Source: Lentilactobacillus senioris DSM 24302 = JCM 17472
GTDB lineage: Bacteria; Bacillota; Bacilli; Lactobacillales; Lactobacillaceae
Reading direction: 5' to 3'
Assembly: GCF_001436555.1 (NCBI RefSeq)
Contig: NZ_AYZR01000008.1
Location: forward strand, 494,753 to 558,752
Length of the DNA: 64,000 nt
Shown here: piece after piece, positions 35,587 through 44,829 of the stretch
How the letters are laid out: each line of letters starts with the position of its first letter
How positions within the stretch are numbered: position 1 is the first letter of the stretch
The notes under the pieces: generated by a model
The model's database searches: none
What the model was told of the DNA's origin: nothing
What the model saw: only the letters and a program-made list of their open reading frames with translations
Translations under genes and position numbers: made by a program

Positions 35587-38001
35587 CTACCGAATCGAGG
35601 CGTTTAATTCTTCAGTTAAGTGTTTTTTAATTTTATCAAAAGCGGCATTGACCTCTTCGTCCTTTAAAGTATCTTTAGGGTTAACGTAGGTCAATGAGTA
35701 AGCCAATGATTTCCGTCCAGCAGCCACCTTAGAACCGGCATAAACGTCAAACAAGTTAACTTCCTTTAGATATTTACCGCCACGTTTGTTAATAATGGCC
35801 ATCACTTGACTATTAGTAACGTCTTTGGCTACTTCAATCGCAATATCACGCTTAATAGCTGGATACTTAGCTACCGGTTCATAATTACTATCTTGCTTAG
35901 GCATGTCAATTAGTTCTTGTAAATTAAGTTCAAAAGCATAGGTAGTTCCAATTTTAAATTGTTTGGCTACTGAAGGATGAATTTCACCAATAAAGCCAAC
36001 TTCATGCTCATGAACCAAAATTTTAGCGGTTTTACCAGGGTGCATTTCAGGAAATTCAGCAGTGGCAACGTATTCCACCGGACCAACAACACTGAGATTA
36101 GTTAATAATTGGTTCACAATTCCCTTTAGTTGATAAAAATCAGCTGGTTGAGCTGCTTGATTCCAACTGGCTGAACCAAATTCACCAGAAATTACCCCTG
36201 CCAAATGCTCTACTTCTACTGGTCGAATTTGATCAACATCAGTCTTATAAAATACCCGGCCTTGTTCGTATAAAGCCACATTTTTGACGTGATGCGCGTT
36301 ATTATAAGCCACATCATCTAGCAATCCACTAACCAAGCTCATTCTTAAGACTGAGTGATCTTGAGTCATTGGCCAGTTGAGTTTAGTTAACTCACTAGGC
36401 TGCATCAAGAACATCTTAGCTTTATCAGCAGTAGTTAAGGAATAAGAAATAGCTTGAGTCAAGCCTAATCCTTCTAATACATGACGGCTAGCTCGAGTAA
36501 TTTTTTGAGCGGCGGTTAAACTACCAACTGTTTCTTGAGCAACAGGTAAGGTAGTAGGAAGTTCATCGTAACCATAAATTCTGGCAATTTCTTCATATAA
36601 GTCAGCAGCTTCAAAAATATCCCAACGTCGAAGAGGAACTGTAACCGCAATAGCTTCATTATTAACTTGTGTTTCAAATCCTAAGCGGTCAAAAATAGCA
36701 ATTATATCGGCTTCCGTTAAATCGGTTCCTAATACCTGGTTAACCCGATTAACGGTGATAGAAATGGTTGGTGGTGTGGTTTGAAGTTCAGTGGCGTTGA
36801 TAGTCCCCTTAGCAACATTACCAGCTGCCAAGTCTTGAATCCGAGCTGCGGCCTCATCTAATGCACGTTGAACTCCGGCAACATTAATTCCTCGTTCAAA
36901 CCGTTGAGCGGCTTCCGTATGAATAACGTGGTGCCGAGCAGTTTTTCTGGTACTAATTGGATCAAACACAGCGGCTTCTAAAACAATATCAGTGGTTTGA
37001 TCAGTAACTTCACTATTCAAGCCACCCATAATTCCAGCAATTCCAACTGCCCCATTTTGATCAGCAATGATGGTATCGGTACTAGTTAGTTCATATTCTT
37101 TTTCATCTAAGGTTTGAATGGTTTCATTTTCTTTTGCCTTGCGAACTTCTAAATGTTCACCAGCAATTTTAGCTAAGTCATAGGCGTGAAGTGGTTGTCC
37201 ATACTTCCAAAGGACATAATTAGTTACGTCCACCACGTTATTAATTGGGCGAATTCCAGCTTGCCATAAACGAATTTGAAGCCACACAGGACTAGGTTTA
37301 ACTTTCACGTTATTAATCACACGAACTTTATAAGTAGGCGCTAAATCTGGGTCAGCAACAACGGTAATTTGTTTGTCAGTAGCTTGATCACCATCTTCAG
37401 TAAGTTCCTTAACTTCAAAATGATCTTGAAGATCATAAATAGCGGCCAAGTCTTTTACAGTCCCAAAAATACTTAACATGTCACCTCGATTAGGGGTAAC
37501 ATCAATATCAATTAAAGCGTCATCCATGCCTAAATATGCAAAAACTGGTTCACCTAATACTGCATCATCAGGAAGGAAGTAGATGCCATCAGCCCATTCC
37601 TTTGGTACAACATCTTTAGCCATTCCTAATTCTTCTAATGAGCACAGCATCCCACTAGATTCAATACCGCGCATCTTGGATTTTTTGATTTTGACGTTAC
37701 CAGCTATCCGAGAGCCAGGTAATGCCACGATAACTTTTTTACCTGCGGCCACATTAGGTGCTCCACAAACAATTTGGAGATTTTCAGCTTCACCTACATC
37801 AACTTGACAAACATGCAAGTGGTCAGAATCTGGATGATCTTCTAAAGAAACCACTTCACCCACTACAATTTTCTTTAAACCATCCATAGGAACGGTAACT
37901 GAATCTACTTCGACAGCAGACCGTTCAATTTTTTCAGCTACTTCTTTAGCTGGTAAATCAAGATCCAAATATTCTTGGAGCCATTTATAAGAAATTTTCA
38001 T
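35587..38001 (-). CDS. pheT: Phenylalanyl-tRNA synthetase beta chain
   Basis: 804 residues, full length. The N-terminal tRNA-binding OB domain (VGEVVSLEDHPDSDHLHVCQ), B3/B4 editing domain, B5 (RRWDIFEAADLYEEIARIYG) and the C-terminal anticodon-binding domain are in order. It forms the alpha2-beta2 enzyme with PheS, encoded 9 nt upstream. Confidence 0.97.
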   Translation of the reverse strand: MKISYKWLQEYLDLDLPAKEVAEKIERSAVEVDSVTVPMDGLKKIVVGEVVSLEDHPDSDHLHVCQVDVGEAENLQIVCGAPNVAAGKKVIVALPGSRIAGNVKIKKSKMRGIESSGMLCSLEELGMAKDVVPKEWADGIYFLPDDAVLGEPVFAYLGMDDALIDIDVTPNRGDMLSIFGTVKDLAAIYDLQDHFEVKELTEDGDQATDKQITVVADPDLAPTYKVRVINNVKVKPSPVWLQIRLWQAGIRPINNVVDVTNYVLWKYGQPLHAYDLAKIAGEHLEVRKAKENETIQTLDEKEYELTSTDTIIADQNGAVGIAGIMGGLNSEVTDQTTDIVLEAAVFDPISTRKTARHHVIHTEAAQRFERGINVAGVQRALDEAAARIQDLAAGNVAKGTINATELQTTPPTISITVNRVNQVLGTDLTEADIIAIFDRLGFETQVNNEAIAVTVPLRRWDIFEAADLYEEIARIYGYDELPTTLPVAQETVGSLTAAQKITRASRHVLEGLGLTQAISYSLTTADKAKMFLMQPSELTKLNWPMTQDHSVLRMSLVSGLLDDVAYNNAHHVKNVALYEQGRVFYKTDVDQIRPVEVEHLAGVISGEFGSASWNQAAQPADFYQLKGIVNQLLTNLSVVGPVEYVATAEFPEMHPGKTAKILVHEHEVGFIGEIHPSVAKQFKIGTTYAFELNLQELIDMPKQDSNYEPVAKYPAIKRDIAIEVAKDVTNSQVMAIINKRGGKYLKEVNLFDVYAGSKVAAGRKSLAYSLTYVNPKDTLKDEEVNAAFDKIKKHLTEELNASIR

Positions 38002-38009
38002 CTGTCTTT

Positions 38010-39056
38010 TTACCCCTTTCGATTAAATTGTGATAAGAACCGCACATCGTCTAAATAAAAGTCTCGAATGTCATCAACACCGTATTTCAACATTGCAAAC
38101 CGATCAGGGCCAATTCCAAAAGCAAACCCACCGTAAACGTCTGGATCAACATTAGCCATTCTTAAAACATTTGGATGGACCATACCGGCACCTAGAACTT
38201 CAATCCAGCCAGTATGCTTACAAATATCACAACCCTTACCCATACAGTTAAAACAAGTTACATCTACTTCAACTGATGGTTCCGTAAATGGAAAGTAACT
38301 AGGCCGTAATCTAAAATCAAATTTGCTACCAAAAATTTGTTCAATCATAGTAGCCAAGGTACCCTTTAAATCAGCCATAGTGATGTGCTTATCAATGACC
38401 AAACCTTCAATTTGATGGAATTGATGAGAATGGGTTGGATCATCAGTATCCCGGCGGTAAACAATGCCGGGAGAAATCATTTTTAACGGACCAGCGTCAA
38501 AATCATGAGTTTCTAAAGTCCGTGCTTGCATTGGTGAAGTTTGAGTTCGCATCAAAATATCATCTGAAAGGTAGAAAGTGTCTTGCATATCTCTAGCTGG
38601 ATGATCTTTTGGCAAGTTCATCATTTCAAAATTATACTTATCCTCTTCTACTTCAGGACCAGTAAGAACTTGGTATCCCATTCCGATAAACAAATCTACT
38701 ACTTGATCAATAATTTGTTGAATCACATGTGGTTGACCTTGACGAACCGGAGTTCCTGGTAGAGTAACGTCGATAGTTTCACTATTTAACTTAGCTTGTA
38801 GCGCTAAATCTTCTAAATATTGCTTTTGTTGCTCAATTTTTTCAGTTAACACATCTCTAATTTCGTTGGCATAGCCCCCAACTACTGGTCGTTCCTCAAC
38901 TGCTAAGTCCCGAATTCCTCGCAAAGCTGAGGTGATCGGTCCTTTTTTTCCGAGTAATTTAACCCGAATATCATTTAAGGTTTGAAGATCATCAGCATCG
39001 GCAATTGATGTTAACCCTTGATCCTTAATCTTAGTTAAATCATCTTTTAATGACAT
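38010..39056 (-). CDS. pheS: Phenylalanyl-tRNA synthetase alpha chain
   Basis: Catalytic subunit, 348 residues, with the N-terminal coiled coil and class II motifs ([21 protein letters not shown], motif 2 region [20 protein letters not shown], motif 3 [14 protein letters not shown]). An additional short cysteine cluster [12 protein letters not shown] is typical of Firmicutes PheS. The frame runs back into the T-box; the ATG at 39056 has AAAGGAAG before it and matches homologues. Confidence 0.96.
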   Translation of the reverse strand: MSLKDDLTKIKDQGLTSIADADDLQTLNDIRVKLLGKKGPITSALRGIRDLAVEERPVVGGYANEIRDVLTEKIEQQKQYLEDLALQAKLNSETIDVTLPGTPVRQGQPHVIQQIIDQVVDLFIGMGYQVLTGPEVEEDKYNFEMMNLPKDHPARDMQDTFYLSDDILMRTQTSPMQARTLETHDFDAGPLKMISPGIVYRRDTDDPTHSHQFHQIEGLVIDKHITMADLKGTLATMIEQIFGSKFDFRLRPSYFPFTEPSVEVDVTCFNCMGKGCDICKHTGWIEVLGAGMVHPNVLRMANVDPDVYGGFAFGIGPDRFAMLKYGVDDIRDFYLDDVRFLSQFNRKG

Positions 39057-39325
39057 ATTGTTCTTCCTTTCTTCAACGCAGCCCACAAAAAAACTCCGTC
39101 CCCATAAAGGGACGAAGTCACGCGGTACCACCCTAATTTGCAGCTACCTAAATAACTGCACACTTAAAATCAGTAACGGTGATCAACCGGCAAAATTTTC
39201 GTTAACAATTAATTCCCATTTTGCTGCTCCAACAGTGAATTCAACGATGCTTCGCCTTTTTCGCACCAACCAAAAGGTCTCTTAATCCAGACATTCGTTT
39301 ACTACTTGTTATCATTGCAGTTTCT
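39057..39325 (-). promoter_or_regulatory. T-box riboswitch leader for pheST (tRNA-Phe)
   Basis: The T-box sequence AGGGTGGTACCGCG lies at 39121-39134. Directly after it is a terminator hairpin (ACTTCGTCCC/GGGGACGGAGT) with a seven-U run at 39087-39093. In the 5' half, GAATTCACTG offers UUC as specifier codon for uncharged tRNA-Phe. Binding of uncharged tRNA would favour the antiterminator and allow pheST expression. Confidence 0.93.
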
Positions 39326-39331
39326 CTCAAA

Positions 39332-39360
39332 ATAATAAGCTATAATAAAAAAATGGTCAA
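39332..39360 (-). promoter_or_regulatory. pheST promoter
   Basis: TTGACC (39355-39360), 17-bp spacer and TATTAT (39332-39337) on the minus strand, just before the T-box. Confidence 0.75.
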
Positions 39361-39366
39361 GTCGAT

Positions 39367-39714
39367 TTAACAATCGGCTGGGTACCATTTTTCAGACCAG
39401 CTATGAATAGCAGCCATAATAGGTGCCAATTCTTTGCCTTGTTCAGTTAGTGAATATTCTACAAAGGATGACTCTGGTACGGAATACCGTTCCACAACCC
39501 CATCTTCTTCTAATTCACGTAAGCGATCAACCAAAACACGGTCGCTACACTTTTCTACTTGGCGAGAAATTTCTCTAAAACGCAAAGTCCCTTCTTGAAG
39601 AAGGACATCAATAATTAGTCCGTTCCATTTTTTACCTAAAAATGAAAAAGTTTTTTCAAACTTCGGACACAGGTAATAACTGTTTAATTGTTCCATTGTT
39701 GGGTCAGCTTTCAT
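39367..39714 (-). CDS. HxlR-family transcription regulator
   Basis: 115-residue winged-helix protein with the family start YLCPKFEKTFSFLGKKWNGLI and LRFREISRQVEKCSDRVLVDRL. The conserved N-terminal cysteine is present; in several family members it senses electrophiles or redox change. Targets unknown. It is 25 nt downstream of an HD-domain gene. Confidence 0.9.
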   Translation of the reverse strand: MKADPTMEQLNSYYLCPKFEKTFSFLGKKWNGLIIDVLLQEGTLRFREISRQVEKCSDRVLVDRLRELEEDGVVERYSVPESSFVEYSLTEQGKELAPIMAAIHSWSEKWYPADC

Positions 39715-39738
39715 TTTTATAATCCTTCTTTCTAAAAA

Positions 39739-40227
39739 TTAACCAACGTTTTTAATCAAGGCAGATACCTTGTTTCTAATTGGAGTAAAGAATTCGCGAA
39801 TAGCTTCATAGTCATCAACTAAAGAAACAATTACACTTTCTCGATATTTTGGTCGGGCTGAAGTTAAGCCCCACATATGCTTCAAAATGATATCTCGTTC
39901 TTTAGGTGACAAGCTAGTTACTTTTTCTGCATTTCTCAACGCTACTCTAGGATGAATAAACGCATGAGAACCTAAATCAAATTTAGTGGTTCTCCAGTCA
40001 TAGTAGAACATGTCATGGAGCAATCCCGCTCTGGCTGTAGCTTTATAATCTAGGTGGTGAGCTTTTGCAATTTTGTAACTGTCAAATGATACTGAGATTG
40101 AATGCTCTAAACGAGTAGAGTTGTGATGCTGAGTGTACTCACCTAGTTTTTGAACACTAGGATCGGCTAATAAGTCAGAAACCAATGCAACATATTCAGG
40201 ATCGTTCTTCCATTCATTATTTAACAT
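39739..40227 (-). CDS. HD-domain protein
   Basis: 162 residues with HD-type metal residues: H in NSTRLEHSISV, then HD in LLHDMFYYDW, and a later D in VSLVDDYEAI. Members are phosphohydrolases of varied substrates. Lactobacilli carry this YfbR/YedJ-like type near trmH; substrate not predictable. Confidence 0.85.
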   Translation of the reverse strand: MLNNEWKNDPEYVALVSDLLADPSVQKLGEYTQHHNSTRLEHSISVSFDSYKIAKAHHLDYKATARAGLLHDMFYYDWRTTKFDLGSHAFIHPRVALRNAEKVTSLSPKERDIILKHMWGLTSARPKYRESVIVSLVDDYEAIREFFTPIRNKVSALIKNVG

Positions 40228-40295
40228 GCAATTCCCCTTCTCATTTTTTCTACCAGTATAATACTAGTAATCTCATCGAATAGCAACATATTTGA

Positions 40296-41075
40296 CTATT
40301 TTTTTGTTAGTTGAAACATTAAAATACCAGCAGCCACGGCTACGTTCAATGATTCCGCTTTCCCGTTCATCGGAATATAAAGATTTTTAGTAGTGGCAGC
40401 TAAGATTTCCGAGCTAGTGCCGTTACCTTCATTTCCCATAATTAACCCAAATGATTCGCCAGTAGGTACTTGATCATAAGCCACCGCTTGAGGATTAAGT
40501 TCAGTGCCATACGTAGGAATGTCTTGGTACTCAAATTCAGTTAACCATTCTAACAAATTACCGCTTAAAAGGTTAATATGAAATTGGCTTCCTTGCATGG
40601 ATCGTACCACTTTAGGGTTATAAAGATCTACAGAACCATCCCCCAAGACCACTCCAGTTAAGCCAGCTGCGTCTGCTGTTCTAACAATCGTGCCAACATT
40701 ACCGGGATCTTGTAATTGATCTAGTAATAACCATTGACCATGTAAATTATTAGGAATTTTATTTGATTCGTTATTTACTAGCACCGTTGCAAATACCCCT
40801 TGCGGAGTTTTGGTAGATGAAATATGCTTAGCTACTTCTTCAGTAATTTCATACCGCATAGTTGTGGTTGGCAGGCTTTTTAATTGATTCCAATCGTTAG
40901 GATCCACTACCATAATTTCAACAAGGTCGATTCCCGCTTTTAGGGCTTCAGAAACCAAGTGCCAACCTTCCAATAAATAGGTACCACTTTCTTTTCGACC
41001 CTTTTTTGTTTGTAACTTACTCCACCGTTTCACATGGGAATTTTGGTTTGAGGTAATACGTTCAACGTTTTGCAT
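40296..41075 (-). CDS. TrmH-family RNA 2'-O-methyltransferase
   Basis: 259-residue SPOUT methylase. N-terminal L30e-like domain (RITSNQNSHVKRWSKLQTKKGR), then the SpoU domain with LLLDQLQDPGNVGTIVRTAD, GVVLGDGSVDLYNPKVVRSM and MNGKAESLNVAVAAGILMF. It probably modifies rRNA or tRNA ribose. It is divergent from the acylphosphatase gene. Confidence 0.93.
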   Translation of the reverse strand: MQNVERITSNQNSHVKRWSKLQTKKGRKESGTYLLEGWHLVSEALKAGIDLVEIMVVDPNDWNQLKSLPTTTMRYEITEEVAKHISSTKTPQGVFATVLVNNESNKIPNNLHGQWLLLDQLQDPGNVGTIVRTADAAGLTGVVLGDGSVDLYNPKVVRSMQGSQFHINLLSGNLLEWLTEFEYQDIPTYGTELNPQAVAYDQVPTGESFGLIMGNEGNGTSSEILAATTKNLYIPMNGKAESLNVAVAAGILMFQLTKK

Positions 41076-41117
41076 ATTAAGCTCCTATATCTAAAAATAT
41101 AAAATGAGGTGTTATTA

Positions 41118-41396
41118 ATGACTTTAAAAACCATTTCAATTAACGTTACCGGAATTGTTCAAGGCGTGGGATTTCGCTACTATACCATCAAAGCAGCCCG
41201 TAAATTAGATCTCACCGGTTGGGTTAAAAATTTACCAGATGGCTCGGTACAAATCATGGCCACCGGTCCAGCTGAACAATTAGATCAATTTAGCGCAGTT
41301 GTTAAAAAATCCCCCGCTCCTGCCGGTAAAGTGACTAATTTTACTATCAATTACTTACCCTACCACACTTTTGACGATTTTAACGTTAAATATTAA
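41118..41396 (+). CDS. acyP: Acylphosphatase
   Basis: Hydrolyses acyl phosphates. 92 residues with the catalytic motif GIVQGVGFRYY (Arg) and GWVKNLPDGSVQ (Asn). The frame opens at a GTG at 41109 within the ribosome site; GAGGTG stands 6 nt before ATG 41118. It is next to trmH and yidC, a common lactobacillus order. Confidence 0.94.
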   Translation: MTLKTISINVTGIVQGVGFRYYTIKAARKLDLTGWVKNLPDGSVQIMATGPAEQLDQFSAVVKKSPAPAGKVTNFTINYLPYHTFDDFNVKY

Positions 41397-41484
41397 CTAA
41401 GTTCTTAGTTTAAATTGAAATAAAGCTAAATTTAAAGTAAGATATTTTTGTTTACTATATATCGGATAAAGAAAGGCAGATTAG

Positions 41485-42396
41485 ATGAAAAAATTCAAAC
41501 GAGGTGCAACCTTATCGTTACTTGGGGGCCTCGCATTAGTACTAAGTGGCTGTGTTCGGACTAAAAACGGCCACCCTTACGGTTTTGTATATGATTATTT
41601 AGCTAAACCAGCTCAACACGTAATGGAATGGCTAACCCAATACGTCGGTAGTTATGGTTGGGCAATTATCGTTTTAACGGTGATTGTCAGAATGGTTTTA
41701 CTACCCATGATGGTTAGTCAAATGAAAAAGTCCACCATTCAACAAGAAAAAATGCAGTTAGTTAGACCTCAAATGGACATCATTACTAAGCGACAAAAGG
41801 AGGCTAAGACCCAAGAAGAGCAAGCTGCTGCTAGTCAACAAATGATGAAACTCTACAGAGATAACGGCATTTCCATGACCGGTGGAATTGGTTGTTTACC
41901 ATTATTAATTCAAATGCCAATCTTTGCTGCTTTATATGCCGCAATTCGTTACTCACCAGAATTATCCCATACGGTTTTCATGGGTATTCGCTTAGGTGAG
42001 ACCAGCTGGGTACTAGCAGTGTTGTCATTTTTGGCCTACCTATTACAAGGATACCTTTCCATGTTAGGTACTCCTGCCTCTCAAAAGAAGCAAATGGCTT
42101 CCATGATGCTATTGTCACCAATCATGATTTTATTCTTTACCCTGTCAGCACCTGCTGGTTTAGGCCTCTACTTCTTCATTGGTGGTTTGTTCGCCTGCGT
42201 TCAAACCCTAATTATTGATTTATATCGTCCTAAAATTAGACGCGATGTTGAAAAGGAAATGGGAGAAATCAAGCAGGTAGTAGTTGATGACATTCCTACT
42301 CCCGTAAGTGAAGAACAAGAAGATCATAGTCTTCCTACTTCTCCTAAAAAAAATAATCGTAATCGCAATGCCGGTAAACAGCACCGTAATAAATAA
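41485..42396 (+). CDS. yidC: YidC/Oxa1-type membrane insertase (lipoprotein)
   Basis: Inserts membrane proteins with SecYEG or alone. 303 residues: signal peptide with lipobox LVLSGC (C23), then five membrane helices starting WAIIVLTVIVRMVLLPMMV, whose arginine lies in the hydrophilic groove. The C-terminal tail is basic (KNNRNRNAGKQHRNK). This is probably YidC2/OxaA2, because lactobacilli usually have another copy near rnpA. Confidence 0.94.
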   Translation: MKKFKRGATLSLLGGLALVLSGCVRTKNGHPYGFVYDYLAKPAQHVMEWLTQYVGSYGWAIIVLTVIVRMVLLPMMVSQMKKSTIQQEKMQLVRPQMDIITKRQKEAKTQEEQAAASQQMMKLYRDNGISMTGGIGCLPLLIQMPIFAALYAAIRYSPELSHTVFMGIRLGETSWVLAVLSFLAYLLQGYLSMLGTPASQKKQMASMMLLSPIMILFFTLSAPAGLGLYFFIGGLFACVQTLIIDLYRPKIRRDVEKEMGEIKQVVVDDIPTPVSEEQEDHSLPTSPKKNNRNRNAGKQHRNK

Positions 42397-42438
42397 AAAA
42401 TAGCTTGAATCGTTAATTAACGATTCAAGCTATTTTTT
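42395..42438. terminator. Bidirectional terminator between yidC and the sensor kinase
   Basis: A perfect 44-bp palindrome (22-bp arms; AAAAAATAGCTTGAATCG is the outer part of one arm), with T-runs on both ends. It overlaps the sensor-kinase stop and closes both genes. Confidence 0.88.
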
Positions 42439-43900
42439 ATGATTGCTGATCAATTGGTAACTCAATTTGGAAAATGGAACCATAACCAGGTGAACTTTCA
42501 ATCGAAATTTTACCGTGGTAAGCATCAATTAATCTAGCAGCAATAGAAAGCCCTAGACCATTACCACCTTTATTACGACTACGAGCCTTATCTACCCGAT
42601 AAAAACGATCGAACACTTTCTGCAAGTCATCAGCCGCAATTCCTTCACCAAAATCTTGGACAGCTATATTAACCATTGTTTGTGTCTTGGATAACGAAAC
42701 ATGAATTTCTTTTCTAGTTTCAGAATATTTAACCGCATTATCCAACAGAATAATTAGGACTTGCTCAAGATGATTACGATAGATTTTAACAAATAAATCC
42801 CTGTTCACATCATTATCTAAAGTAATTACAAAATCCGGATGAATCATTTTAAAATCATTATAAACTTGGTTGACCAGTTCAGAAACATCAGTTACCTCTT
42901 CACCGTAATTGACTTCTATTTGCTCAGCTCTAGATAGATCTAACATTTCAGCCACTAAGCTTTGCATACGTTTAGTTTCTTGCAACGAAGCTGTTAGGGA
43001 TTCCGTTAAAATTTCTGGATCATCTTTTCCCCACCGTAGCAACATTTCCATGTGACCTTGAATCACTGCCACTGGGGTACGCAGTTCATGTGAGACATCT
43101 TCAACAAATTGTTGCTGCTGGTCAATATAACGCTGCATTTGATCCAACATATCATTGAATAAATTTCCTAAGGCGGCCAACTCATCATGAGATTGAATAC
43201 TAGGTACCCGGATATCTGCATCAGGAGTCTTTTTGATTTCATTCATGGTATTTCTGATTTCGTTAATGGGTCTTAATAACCATGCAGTTAGGATATAACC
43301 AAATAAAGCTGCGATCAAAACGGCTAACACAATCAAAACAGCGGTTAAGGAAGCTACCTGTCTAACTGTATTGTGGTAACTGTCCAACCTATCAATGACT
43401 TGAACGTAACCAACTATTTTCCCCGTTTGGTTAATTAAAGGTTGGCGGCCCACCAAAATTGACTGATTACCACTTTTAACGGTGGTTACCTTTTGCTGTT
43501 TTACGGGAGTAAACTTTACCGTTTTAGTTTGGCGAGAACTAAAGAGGCGTTTGGCATGTACATTGTAAATCTCAACGGTAACATCGTGTCTGACCAAATT
43601 GGTAGCTAATGAATCGGAATACCAATTTCTTTGTTGCTTAGGCTGGCGATCCTGAAATGCTAAGGCTCCCTCAACGGAGTCACTGGTCAACTGCTTATTA
43701 GTATTAATTCGAGTGGTTACTGCCGTTAAGGTATTAGCCACTTGGGTACGTTCCTGCTGTAGCAAGACTCCCGAAAATCGGTAAAATAGTAACACCGTAA
43801 ATAATGAAACAATTACTAATACCCCAATCCCAGTAGCCAAAGCCCACTTTTGTTTTAACGAGGCTTCATGATTAATAATTCGTTTCCAAAATGATTTCAT
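42437..43900 (-). CDS. Sensor histidine kinase (ArlS/LisK type)
   Basis: 487 residues: membrane helices at about 20-41 and 184-208 around an extracellular domain, a HAMP linker to about 260, HisKA with H271 in SHELRTP, and HATPase motifs LLDNAVKYSE, DFGEGI and GNGLGLSI. It phosphorylates the adjacent OmpR-type regulator; ATGA overlap joins them. The stimulus is unknown; ArlS/LisK relatives respond to envelope stress. Confidence 0.93.
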   Translation of the reverse strand: MKSFWKRIINHEASLKQKWALATGIGVLVIVSLFTVLLFYRFSGVLLQQERTQVANTLTAVTTRINTNKQLTSDSVEGALAFQDRQPKQQRNWYSDSLATNLVRHDVTVEIYNVHAKRLFSSRQTKTVKFTPVKQQKVTTVKSGNQSILVGRQPLINQTGKIVGYVQVIDRLDSYHNTVRQVASLTAVLIVLAVLIAALFGYILTAWLLRPINEIRNTMNEIKKTPDADIRVPSIQSHDELAALGNLFNDMLDQMQRYIDQQQQFVEDVSHELRTPVAVIQGHMEMLLRWGKDDPEILTESLTASLQETKRMQSLVAEMLDLSRAEQIEVNYGEEVTDVSELVNQVYNDFKMIHPDFVITLDNDVNRDLFVKIYRNHLEQVLIILLDNAVKYSETRKEIHVSLSKTQTMVNIAVQDFGEGIAADDLQKVFDRFYRVDKARSRNKGGNGLGLSIAARLIDAYHGKISIESSPGYGSIFQIELPIDQQS

Positions 43901-44589
43901 GAACGCATCACGTATCCTGTCCCCCGTACCGTTTGAATATGACTGGGCTGATCTGCCTTATCAATTTTATTTCTTAGGTACCGGATGTAAACGTCAACCA
44001 CGTTAGTTTCACTATCTGTATCATGCCCCCACACTTTAGTTAATAGTAAATCGCGAGATAATACCGTATCGATATTTTCCATCAAAATTAAGAGTAATTC
44101 ATATTCTCGTTTAGTCAGGTTAATTACCTCATTGTCCCTTCTAACAATTCGGCCGTTCTTTTCGATGGTTAGATCTTTAAATTGTATTTTATCTTGTTGT
44201 TCGTTAACCACCGGTTGCTGCTTTTCAATCTCAATTCGGCGCAGTAAAGCTCTAATTCTAGCAAGTAGTTCTTCAATTGCAAATGGCTTTACGATATAAT
44301 CATCGGCACCATGATCAAATCCAGATACGCGATCGATTACTGAATCACGGGCGGTCATCATTATAATGGGGGTATTCTTTTTTTCTCGCAGGCGTCTAGC
44401 TACTTCTAGACCATTTAACTCTGGTAGCATTAAGTCTAGTAAAATGACGTCAAATGTCTCATCTAGTGCCGTTTGAAGACCAGATCTCCCATCCAATGCT
44501 ACTTGAATATCGTAGCCTTCATGTTTTAATTCTAGCTCCACAAATCGGGCTAGGTTTTTTTCATCTTCAATAATTAAAATTCGACTCAT
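43897..44589 (-). CDS. OmpR-family response regulator (ArlR/LisR type)
   Basis: 230 residues: receiver domain with acidic pair ED at 8-9, phosphorylation site D52 in LLDLMLPELNG, K in IVKPF, then a winged-helix DNA-binding domain ending VVDVYIRYLRNKIDK and VRGTGYVM. It overlaps its kinase gene by 4 nt. Confidence 0.95.
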   Translation of the reverse strand: MSRILIIEDEKNLARFVELELKHEGYDIQVALDGRSGLQTALDETFDVILLDLMLPELNGLEVARRLREKKNTPIIMMTARDSVIDRVSGFDHGADDYIVKPFAIEELLARIRALLRRIEIEKQQPVVNEQQDKIQFKDLTIEKNGRIVRRDNEVINLTKREYELLLILMENIDTVLSRDLLLTKVWGHDTDSETNVVDVYIRYLRNKIDKADQPSHIQTVRGTGYVMRS

Positions 44590-44743
44590 GTAGTGTTACT
44601 CCCTATTTCAACTCTTTATTTAGTTGGATGTAAGTTCTCTATAATTTTAACATACTATTTTTAGGTTTTCAGACGTTCATGTTTGCTTAACTAAAGGAAA
44701 ATCATTCTTTACTAAACTATAAAAAGAAGTTAAATAAAAATTA

Positions 44744-44788
44744 TTGTTCATAATTTCACTTGAATCACCATTTTATTTATGTTTTAAT
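44744..44788 (+). promoter_or_regulatory. adhP promoter with possible Rex-like site
   Basis: TTGAAT (44760-44765) and TTTAAT (44783-44788) with a 17-bp spacer form a plausible promoter. Immediately upstream and overlapping it, TTGTTCATAATTTCACTT (44744-44761) agrees at 12 of 18 positions with the redox repressor Rex consensus (TTGTGA-N6-TCACAA form). The promoter is likely; the Rex site is weak. Confidence 0.4.
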
Positions 44789-44829
44789 AATAGCGTTCCA
44801 AAGTTGAGATAAAGAGAGGTTTTTTGGAT

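Noticed and set aside
42395-42438. 44-bp perfect palindrome considered as a mobile-element end or regulatory site
   Set aside because: Located exactly between the yidC and sensor-kinase stops with T-runs at both ends; a shared terminator explains it.
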